A stretch of 64,000 bases of DNA from contig JAWNGF010000006.1 of the NCBI GenBank assembly GCA_037039685.1, positions 620,001 to 684,000 of the forward strand, in the 5' to 3' direction. A program made the position numbers and the translations under genes. Under the pieces are notes generated by a model that was given only the letters and a program-made list of their open reading frames with translations, was not told the origin of the DNA and made no database searches. Position 1 is the stretch's first letter. Every line of letters starts with the position of its first letter. The DNA is from Ceratobasidium sp. AG-K. Lineage: Eukaryota; Basidiomycota; Agaricomycetes; Cantharellales; Ceratobasidiaceae. Below are positions 34,850 to 44,361 of this stretch, piece after piece.

Positions 34850-35591
34850 TGGGACCCGCGGTCGTCGTTAGGCAGAATCACACGCGAAAATATTGCGTAA
34901 GCGTCCGCTTACCTAACACAGGTGGCTCGTCAAGTTGCCAAGCGGTGGCTAAGCCGTCGAATGGTCCAATATAAAAAGGTGCCCACAACGTGATTAACGT
35001 TATAGCAGTGTCAATGCCGGAGCACTACTACGTTATAATTTTTTATGGTCAGCTCCAGTCGACTGACTAAATATAGATTGTCCGTGAACTTCACCAGTAC
35101 AAAGCCACCCAGACTCTCCGCCGGGCAAAAAAAGTGTACGTAGGCCATATAAGTGTAGTGTGAAGCCCGGCCTTCACTTTTCTTTGCCAGACTTGATAAT
35201 ATAATCTGTTAACCTATTAGCTTGAGGGACTTTGCGGTCTAAAACTGACTCCATTCAGGAAGAATGACTAGCTCAAGGCGCAACATTCTAGTATGATAGG
35301 ATCTAGTTGAGGCATCTGGGCTTACCTGTCCGTGAATGGTGCCGTATTTGTGGGCTGGATTCGACGAGAATCGCCCCTATGAACGCTTGTTTGCATATAT
35401 TACACCCCCAAAACAACACCAGATATGACGGTAAGGCTATCGTGGCCAAATTTTGACGCGAAATACTAAATACGGGGTGATGACCGCACTAAGGCCTCGA
35501 CTCCATCAAACGATACCTATCCTCGTCTCCCAGGAATCTAATGTTGAGTGCCACAGCCTCACTATGCCTATCCCTCATAACAGTGCAAACC
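34850..35591. other. Shared upstream region of hydrolase and kinase genes
   Basis: No coding region was seen. The minus-strand hydrolase and plus-strand kinase start at its two ends, so it should hold both promoters. Several C/T-rich and TATA-like stretches are present, but none is decisive. Confidence 0.4.
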
Positions 35592-38500
35592 ATGTCATCC
35601 GAGTCTCATAAGCGAGGAGCCACGGATACTCAAGCTAAGCGACCGCCAGGTAATTCTGTGAATACTCGTAGTTGATTCCACTGCCGAGAGTTAAACGGGA
35701 TGTTATGTAATTGGCGCTTATGAATTTCTACGATGGGATATCGGGTGTTCGCCCCGTGACAACGACTATCGGTATCGCGCAAAGGGCAGCATACGCAAGA
35801 GCCAGATCCAAACGACTATCTTATCATGGAAATCGAGCTAATTGTATGTATGCAACTAATTATTTCATCCCCAGCGCTAAGAATCCATCCACTAGTGGGT
35901 ACGTACGATATATCTCGTCCTCCAATAAGTGCTGATTCACCGTCCACCGCGCGCCCCCTCAGGCTGAGAAAGAGACAGATGTGAGTATAAATCGACCCGA
36001 TTGCCTGTTATAGCTGAGCTGATGAACCTTTCTGGCGGTATGCCGCGATATAACATTAGTTCGTACGTACCTGCATTACATCCACTTCGCCAAGCACGGT
36101 ACTGACTATTGATGCAACTCGCTGGTACTAAACAACTAAACTACGAACTAATGTTATCATGTCTGGGGATCAGGTGCGTCATGCCTACTCTCTACTCAAT
36201 CGACTCGCTGATATACTCTGCAACATTTGGAACTTTCGACGCCTTGACGATTGAATGTATATCGAATGTATGTGTAGGGTCCGGATGTATGTATCTCTAT
36301 ACAGTATTCTATCATCGCGGCGCTGACATGTTCGACACTTTCCCTATTGAACCTTTCTCCTACTACGGGCTGGAATGAACCCAGCACGTGCGTATTAATG
36401 AGTCGTGGACTGGACCATCGCTGATCGGATCGTTCTTATTTCGGTTGTCGGGTGGGCTTACTGCATGGTGACGCCACGATCAGCAAGTGCGTACCGGATT
36501 GACAGGCGCAGGCCGGTACAGATAGGTGCATGGTTCGCTAACGTGCACTTGACTGTTTTTTTTTGGCTCCTGCCGCCTTTTTTTTTTTTTTTTTTTACCT
36601 CAGACTGTACGTGAAGCTCCCTTGAAAGAACAAATCGGAACTAACTGCCGCTTCTGTGATTCGCACACCGGCCACACATGACCAACATCAACTTGAAATT
36701 GTGTCGTTCACTACGCGTCCTGCAGTGGGTCAGTAGTCTCCTAGTCGTTCAGAAAGAAACCCGCTGATGACACCCCAATGCCCTGACTCTAGACTGTAAG
36801 TTGCATCAAACTCTTTGCGTGAGATCGGCTCACTCAGAAGCAATTTTCACGATTTCAGTGGGTAGGTCTATCTGTGCTCGTTTGAACGATATCCGTACTG
36901 ACAATGAGGTTGGACCCCTTGATTGATCGACTTGCATATAGCAAGTAAGTGGTCATATCGTCTTACGCCCGTGAAAAGATCCATCTAATTGTGGCTATGG
37001 TTTTTCCTATCTCTGAAAATTTAGGGTGTAAGTGATATTGGGTTCATGGGGCATGTAACTTAGGCTAGAGTCGGCATTGGTTTGTTTTCGAAACTCATTT
37101 CATGGGATCATAGTATGTAAGTTGAGAAAAACCGCCGGCTAGCGACAGGCACTTATCAATACTTCGCAACGGTGGCTTAGGAGGCGAGTATACGAACCAT
37201 CCGTAGAGGGAACGAGGGCTGATGGTAACCTTACTGTAACCATAGATCGTGAGTCGGGTTTGCAAAGATCTTTATTAAGATCTGAAAGACCGAGACCTTT
37301 CTGGAACTGGTAAATAGCGTGTGAGTAGAATGTGAGATAGTTAAAAGCATACAGTTGACATCAGGTGCGATATCACATGGACGAATTCTACTTGAATCGA
37401 ACGCCATGATGTAGAGGCAGGGAGTACGTCTGAGCCATTCGTATATATATATTCGTTTTATTCACCCGCGCGTCGTTTTTATCGGTGGTTCTCGGCGCTG
37501 TCACACGACTCTAGAGAGTGCGTATGAAATGCCTATGTAACAAACAGAACGCTGATCGTTGTGTAAAACGGGTTTCTGCAACTTCTCATCATCGTTGTTT
37601 TCATTTGGTGCTGGTTTATGAACCCAGGAGGTGCGTACAAAACATACGCATCGTGGTGTGACTAACAAATGTGGCATTTGAATGTACTTTTTTTCATCAC
37701 TCGGATATGCCCATGCAACCACTATGCACTTTCAGTGGGTGTGTACGAATTACACAAGAGACGAGGGTAGTAGCCCAGCTGACCCGACACTCGCCTGCGC
37801 CTTTTCGCTGTTATCACTGCTCCCATCCGGCACTGCTTTGCGTTTCTTCAGTGGGTACGCATCGGATACATCCAGGATCGGGATAATTATAACTAACAAG
37901 AATATCATCTGTGCTTGGCGCCGTCGTTGCTCTGATCTGGAACTTCAATGAAACTACAGATTGTACGTATGATCATACCTCCACAAGGATTGAGGAGTAC
38001 TAACTCAGGCGACTCTTTTTCAAACATATTTGACGTTGTTAACCACCGAACAATGTATGTTGTCTGGACCAGTATGTGCGTGCGAGCGATCTATCGGTCT
38101 GGGGGGAACTTACCAGGCTGCCATTTATCATCCATCATTCTGCTGTTGTTGTTATTGTTTTGCAACCATGAACATAGGAGGTTTGTACAACAGAAATGGG
38201 AAGAGGGGAGGTTTGACTAATACAATGCGCCTCCACGCATCCATCGTTTTCCCATTCCTGGATGATGCGGCGCGGCTCTAGCCGGTGAGTGTAACCACGC
38301 ACATCAGGGAAGATCTATTAATAACCAAACCTGCACCTCTACTTTCGCTTGTAATTCAACCCGCCTCATGGTACCCACACCACTAGGTGGTATGTACAAG
38401 AAACCATGCTTCATGTAGATAGCATGCTAACGATACAATGTTTGCCAAAACTGGCTCGTTGACACCACCATTACCCCGCAATACTACGCGAATTTAGGGC

Positions 38501-41500
38501 GTAAGTATCGAACACACGAGATGTTGGATGTTAACCACTGATATTTTTTTATGCTCGCTGCGATCTGGTATCGGTCCGCAACTCCAGTGGGTATGTACAA
38601 CTCCTCGAGAGAATTAATAACGACAGCTAACGTGCCCACCTCCCAACCTATTTCGTTAACACCACCTGGCGCTACTATACGATTATAGTCGGTGCGTATT
38701 GCCCTACACGCAAACCAAATACAGCTGAAATTGATGCGGTAATTGTATGCGCTCGCCCATCGCTATTATCATCAAAAACACTACAAACCTTTAGTTGGTA
38801 CGTGAGATTCATGCGTTTTACTCAAGGATTAATTATTGATTTTACGATCTACAACCTTTCTGCTTATTCTGGAAATTACAACGTGGCTCTAGGGGGTACG
38901 TCCAAACTAAGTTAGAAGGGGAGCAAAGAAAATTCCGACTGATGCATTGTCTACTTAATCCACTCATTGTTGTCACCTTAACTTGGTATTACTGCGTGGG
39001 TTTAGCTGGTATGTACAAAATAAGCGCTAAAATCACGGGACTGACTAGCGCATCCCCAGTGGGTCAGTTCTGCCGCATTCATCTGATTGAGTTGACCTCT
39101 GTAACGGCTGGATTTTGCCCCTCGTACTTCAGGACGTATGTTGTTTTTCCCCTCCTCATTAGCTAGCTCAACTTTGCCTAAAATAGCCATCGCCAATTGA
39201 AAACGTGAGTCTTGCATTGCGATATGAGTCTTGCTACTAAATTGTCTGACTATTTGTGGTCGATATATAGTTGGTTAGCACTACTTCAATTCATGCGATG
39301 GTATCATATGACCCACTGCCTCATTACCTCCCCCCCACTTGCTTCACAAAGGACGTGAGTATTCGGGTATCTTGTTTTAGTGAGGAAATCCTGATTCAGC
39401 CGGAATGGGATTATACATTAGCAAGTGAGTTCGTCCGCTGTAACTGTTCTATATGCGATCCAACCTGTTTGCCGCCAGGCTGTATGCATTTCCTCTTTAT
39501 TGATTTGTTTTTGCGTTCACAACACGCACCATCTGCACTTAGAAAGTAAGTGGGCTAAAAAGCATAACTTTGATAATCAGTTCGTCAATTCAGCTACTCA
39601 CACTCTCCACCTCAGGACGTATGTCATTTCACACTACAACGGCATCTCACCCGACCTTCCGCTAACGTGCTTACCTCTAGCGTGTATGCACTCTACCTGC
39701 CTCTTATAGGTTTAGACTCATATGTTATAAACTACTACTCGTTCTCAGGCGGTACGTTCTTTCGATGCTCTCGAGAAAATGGTTTCCCGCGACTGACTAC
39801 AGGGGGTGTCCATAACAGGTGGTAAGCTATATACCCCCTGTACTGACTATATTAATGTTTCAACTAAACCATCCTACACCGGTAGAAAGTCAGCACTTTT
39901 GTGGTGCATTAATTCTGCGCGAAACTGACTACATAACACTATATCTAATACTTGATAGCACGTAAGTACATCTGTACATGTTGATACCCACCATTACTCA
40001 TTCAGTTCAAAATCGTCAGTTCCTCGAGAAAAATAAAAGCATGGAGATGAGCGAGGTTGGTATATGCATGTGTCAGATATCAGTACACCCGCTTTTGCAA
40101 TCCCTTCTTTGCTCGTCGTTTTTTGGGGCAATTGACGCCGAACACGAGTTACCCCTCCGTGCTTGAAGCTATATGTTCTCGCAGAGCCTGACCGCTCCTT
40201 GGTTTTGCAGGATCGAACTAAACTCGTCCCCCGGTAAGATTAATAGCGTGCCTAACTAGGTGGTACTCTGAATGTAGCAAACATCACCAGCTATGCCAAA
40301 ATCACGCGTCAAATGGTGATGTGCCCCAGAAGCACTTTATATACCCTCCGTGTTAAACCACATTCACCTTCTCTGCCAGCCCATAGCTGTTATCCTCGAA
40401 CATCTCGATCAACACGGCTGCAAAGATATGACAGATCAGCTTGATGTGTCCAACTTTAGTGAGTACCCGATATCATCAGGAGGATTTGGCGATGTGTATC
40501 GCGGTACGCTACGTGACGGGAACCTGGTCGCCGTCAAGTGCCTTAGATTACATGTGGAACCAAGCGAGGCTACAGATAAGAAGCTTAAAGTTAGTGTTTT
40601 ACTCACCTATATGCACTTCTAATGTCACGCATAGCACGCTGCCCGGGAGCTGTATGTGTGGTCGAAGTGCAGCCACCCCAATGTTTTGGGCCTGATTGGG
40701 GTCGGCCAACACCGAGACCAACTCGCAATGATCTCTCCATGGATGGGCTTTGGAAATGTGCGGCGTTTATTGGATGTCGAGCCCAATACCGACCGCTATG
40801 GATTGGTGCGTCATTTCCAATGCGAGGCTGTGATAGGCTAATCCAGAATGAAAAGTGCATGCAAATCGCCGATGGAGTTGCGTATCTTCATAGCGTTGGC
40901 GTGGTAAGTCACTTCTTGCCCACATGATATATTGGCAGCCTTGAACTCAAATATTACGGTCAGGTTCATGGAGATCTCAAGGGCGTATGGCCATTTCAAC
41001 AACATCTTATAACAACTCCTAGCGCTAACTCCTTGTGCATTACGCTAGGACAACGTTCTGATTTCAGACGATTTCATACCCAAACTAACCGACTTTGGGA
41101 ACGCAACCTTGAGACATTATACATTGCAGTTTTCGACCACCACCAGCCGGGCCGCTACGTCTCTGAATTGGGTGGTACGAATTCTTCATTTGATTTTAGG
41201 ATTGAATGATAATAAAGAAAGCGTAGGCTCCAGAGATGCTCGATGAGGATTCCACTTTGACCGCTGAGGCCGACGTGTACTCACTCGGGATGGTAAGTCC
41301 GCAGCCGTAAAACAGAGCTATATCAACTGAAACTACATCTTACAGACAATTTATGTACGCTTCAGGAGGAGTAAGGTACACGAGGAGAACTGACCCCATT
41401 ATAGGAAGTGATCTCGGGATCGATACCATACGCTGGGATGCGCGAGCCCATTATTGTTACGAAGATAATAACGGGTGCACATCCCAAACGACCATACGAG

Positions 41501-41696
41501 CATATACCGTCGCAGGTCAATCACGGAGACCTTTTGTGGGCACTTCTCGTAAGCTGCTGGACTCGTACACCAGAAGATCGCCCGACCTCTGCTGAGGTAC
41601 GAGACAGAGTGAGTATTTCCTTAGACTCGGAGGGTACATGACTGTTAAACGGAGCAGATGGCAAGGATTATTCTGGCAAGGCAGGGGGAAAACTAA
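35592..41696 (+). CDS. Tyrosine-kinase-like protein kinase with micro-exon-encoded N-terminal region
   Basis: Exon 1 (35592-35649) encodes MSSESHKRGATDTQAKRPP. A 54-base open segment 35790-35843 encodes HTQEPDPNDYLIMEIELI. From 35896 to 40014 comes the micro-exon array (separate entry). Ordinary exons resume at 40211-40233, 40291-40315 and 40380-40589, in phases 0, 2 and 0. The kinase domain has a Gly loop ISSGGFGDVYRG, the VAVKCLR lysine, EMISPWM-type hinge AMISPWMGFGN, catalytic loop VHGDLKGDN, DFG in KLTDFGNATLRH, APEM, and the C-lobe DVYSLGM..IYEVISGSIPY ending near EDRPTSAEVRDR. Catalytic Lys, Asp and Asn are present, so it should be active. Within the domain is another tiny exon, ACAATTTAT (9 nt, about 41346-41354). 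The HLDQHGCKDMTDQLD linker before the domain matches a kinase family greatly expanded in Rhizoctonia. The stop is TAA at 41694-41696. Junctions between exon 1 and 35790 are uncertain. The N-terminal peptide is not recognised. Confidence 0.8.
35896..40014 (+). other. Array of 47 in-frame micro-exons, 43 of them three bases long
   Basis: Each unit is ...AG|exon|GTNNGT... . Three-base exons with first base position: TGG 35896, TTC 36060, CAC 36385, CAA 36484, ACT 36604, TGG 36726, ACT 36793, TGG 36859, CAA 36942, GGT 37025, TAT 37114, GAG 37191 (GC donor), ATC 37246, CGT 37318, GGA 37421, AGA 37515, GAG 37628, TGG 37736, TGG 37852, ATT 37960, TAT 38073, GAG 38178, CCG 38282, GTG 38387, GGC 38498, TGG 38588, TCG 38689, TTG 38795, GGG 38893, CTG 39006, TGG 39060, GAC 39133, TTG 39271, GAC 39352, CAA 39422, GCT 39479, AAA 39543, GAC 39616, CGT 39681, GCG 39749, GTG 39819, AAA 39886, CAC 39959. 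Longer: AEKETD 35963-35980, GPD 36278-36286, PSPIEN 39187-39204, FKI 40006-40014. One AG|GT at 36173/36174 has no exon. Introns of 50-120 nt show a CTRAC/CTGAT-like branch site and usually no AG from shortly after it to the acceptor. All exons are multiples of three and none is a stop. Confidence 0.8.
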
Positions 41697-42433
41697 TTTA
41701 CGGGGCACATCGAAACCGAGTGAAGCAGAGGGTAACCTCGCTCAGTGATTGTTGTATCGGATGCAGTGTGAGAATGAAAGGGAATTTTGAACGTGAAAGG
41801 TAGCCACTGTAGAGATATGTGTGAGGCTGTGCTCACCGAAGCAAAGAGGGACTGGTGGTGTCGGAGCTGCAATGCGGGAATAGCTGTCTCCACGTTGGTG
41901 AAGAATCGCGTCGGTCTATCAGCTCAAGCATATTGAGTAAGCCTAGGGTTGGTTCTGGCCACTCAAAATTCACGCCCTCCTATGGATTGAGTGCCCGTGA
42001 ACACTCATGGAATAAATCATACATCGTGTCTCCGTACTGACACCAGAGTGTATACATATCAAGGGTTTTGTATATTACTGTGCCGGCTGAGGTCTCGTGG
42101 AGATTATAAATTCAAACATCTATGCACTGCGAATTCTGAGCTTCTTGCTTGACTACGATAAGTAGGAAATACGGACAATACCTTGGCTCCAGAGGCTATT
42201 ATAGATGCAAAGGCTGTTTTCCCGGGTATACCACCAGGGATTCCTCTTCAAAAACTCATCTCTCTAGCATTTGAAGTGCTATGCAATTCCTATGATTCTA
42301 ACGCAAATCATTGATAGTACGTGAGGTTCATCGGGCGATGCGCAATGAATGGCATCTCCATAAATGCCGTCGGTTAGTCACGTGCAGTCTCCCAAACAGT
42401 GGCTTTGGCAATCCATTTCATTAGATTACCATC
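41697..42433. other. Intergenic with possible coding fragment
   Basis: Most of this stretch shows no coding chain. At about 42185-42309 an open segment reads LAPEAIIDAKAVFPGIPPG then IPLQKLISLAFEVLCNSYD before a stop. It is protein-like and is followed by a donor-like GTACGT, so it may be a fragment of a lost gene. No family is recognised. Confidence 0.35.
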
Positions 42434-42805
42434 ATGGCCAACATCGACAAAGAGATTGAGCAACTCAAAGTGGGCCCATTATTGTTTTTCAATAACCGAG
42501 TGGATCTAATATGGTTACTTCAGGAAGAGATCAAAAGACTGGGAGAAAAGCCCCCGGCAGGCCAACCAGGAATCGCTGTAGTCAAGTTTGGAAAGATTGT
42601 GAAGGATGATAGATGCAGTAATATATGTGAGATACCAGTGTGAGGCCTTACCATAAACGATATAACTCATCCTGGTTATCCAGTCGAGGCCCTCAATGGT
42701 ACCCTACGCGCCGCGAAGCGGAAAGGGGTTTTGACGTTTGAGGGACAGATGCTGTTGCAAGGTGCTCACGATAACGTAGACGTAATACTACTCCAGGACG
42801 AGTAG
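42434..42805 (+). CDS. Costars family protein (ABRA C-terminal-like)
   Basis: Three exons (42434-42469, 42524-42626 and 42684-42805) give an 86-residue protein, the normal length for a stand-alone Costars protein. The sequence begins MANIDKEIEQLK, continues EEIKRLGEKPPAGQPGIAVV and KFGKIVKDDRCSNIFEALNG, and ends TLRAAKRKGVLTFEGQMLLQ and GAHDNVDVILLQDE. All conserved Costars positions (EEIKRLG, VKFG.L..DDRC.NIFEAL.GTL..AKR, LLQG.HD.V.I.L) are there. Costars proteins are linked to actin dynamics. The intron junctions keep phase (0, 1), and the start is the only Met that gives the family N-terminus. Intact and probably functional. Confidence 0.93.
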
Positions 42806-42818
42806 ATTAAGATAGGGT

Positions 42819-43930
42819 TTGGATAGAATCCCGCCTTATGATCGTTACCATCGACTTGCCAGAGTAAAGCCAGTTCTCGATATGGTCTCAATGGGAAGGA
42901 ACCCCACGGCCAACAACATGACATCCTACTTGCATCTCGGCACCAATGCAATGTTTTCGTTTGGATGGAACTTTCGTTTCAATGAGAGAGGTCAGTGGTA
43001 CGCGAGGGTGCCAAAGGCGCGATAATCCGTGGTCATCTCATACAGCCATCAAATGGGCGCACGCCACCGAGCCTCTATCAACCATCACCAGATAGAAGGT
43101 ATCGCGAATTCATGGTATCCTGCTTTGTGTGGTCTGTTCGCAACAATGACAACGATTAGCCCAATAAAAGAACAGGCACCCCTCGTTGCCTCGCACTGCT
43201 TTTTGGCGTTTGTCTTACGATAACTCTCCTTTCACTATACCTAACTCCACCCAATTCCGTTACACTCGATTCAATAGAATATCACTGGTTAAGCCAATCA
43301 ACCCTTCGAATATGGAGTGAATTCGAACTGGTTCGTGTGGAGTTCGCACCAATGACCAATTTTCCCAAGGCCGGGACTGTGTTGGTCACTGCCAAGGCAA
43401 GTCACTTGCATTTACATAGTTGAAAAGATTGGCGTTTTGGAGTAGGATTGTTCCGGTAGCCCGACGTGACCGTTGTGCTCCTTGCCATGGACCTGATCCC
43501 CCTCACAGGTGTGGATAAATCAATCGTTGAGGTGTATAAAGCTCGGAATCTCACGAATGCGGTCCCCATACCACGCTAGTCGTTGGAGAATCTGCCAGAC
43601 ACTTGCTTAGTCTGCCGACATTAGGGTTTCTGGGGTGGTCTTGATGGGAGCGAGAGAATGACACTTGCGATACGAACGGCTGGATAACAGGAGAGTTGGG
43701 ATGGGTCTGAACTGGTATGCGGTACCCGTGTCCGCGCCAACCGGCCGCATACTACTCGATCCCGACTACTTTGATTACTGCATTAACGCTTATGACCGCA
43801 ATATTCCGCGCCCAATGTTTCTTCCTCTCTGCGTATGGATATAACTCCTCGCTCAGAAATGTATATTCGTATCGATTAGCAATTGAAGCGTTCTTGCTAG
43901 TATGCAGCTCGAGTCCAACCAACTAATTAT
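42819..43930 (+). pseudogene. Broken unrecognised coding fragments
   Basis: Three protein-like pieces lie in order. 42819-43223 reads NPTANNMTSYLHLGTNAMFS, then FGWNFRFNERGQWYARVPKA, a TAA, and onward in the same frame (SYSHQMGARHRASIN and so on). About 43290-43580 reads LSQSTLRIWSEFELVRVEFA, then TNFPKAGTVLVTAK and, after an intron-like gap, PDVTVVLLAMDLIPLTGVDK. About 43700-43840 reads GLNWYAVPVSAPTGRILLDP. They could be remains of one or two genes. I recognise no family. Confidence 0.35.
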
Positions 43931-44350
43931 TGGCCGGTGTATAAGTCAGGAGTCTCGGTGTCGGCTCGATCCAGAGCCCGCGATCAGTCAGCAAATAGAG
44001 ACCGCCCCTATTACCTTATTGGTCCAGAACGACTACGCACGGTGGAGCTCGTCGGGGCTCGCATGAGATTAGCGGCTCGAGAGAAATAGGTATCAGCCCG
44101 CCCAGGAGGATTTCACGTGGCGTGTTCGGTAGGTGGGGGCGCAATCTTCACCCGCATTCGATTTCTGATGACATTTGAGACGGACGCGCATTTATACCTG
44201 TCCGATACACTCTGAAGCGTTGGGTCGAGAAAACACCTTACTGAGGCAGGACGATACACGGCGTGCAACTGGTGACAGTGCTCTGAGCTCATCGGCCATC
44301 CAAGTTGGGTTGTTTGACTGTGAGGGTATTATTTGTTATGGCCCTGAGCG

Positions 44351-44358
44351 TTACGTAA
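44351..44358. promoter_or_regulatory. TTACGTAA palindrome just before ENPP start
   Basis: TTACGTAA is the optimal site for several fungal bZIP factors (Yap/C-EBP-like). It ends only three bases before the ATG at 44362, which is unusual for an activating site and may be chance. Confidence 0.25.
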
Positions 44359-44361
44359 GGC

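Noticed and set aside
39063..39720. Plus-strand open frames of 60-95 codons across the micro-exon region (for example 39271-39549 and 39425-39709)
   Set aside because: They overlap each other, have no start context or family resemblance, and run through the intron-like segments; chance frames in pyrimidine-rich sequence.
35896..40014. Idea that the regular array could be a CRISPR array or satellite repeat
   Set aside because: There is no repeated sequence beyond the splice signals; spacing varies from 54 to 122 bases, and the constant element is AG-NNN-GT with branch sites, which fits introns only.
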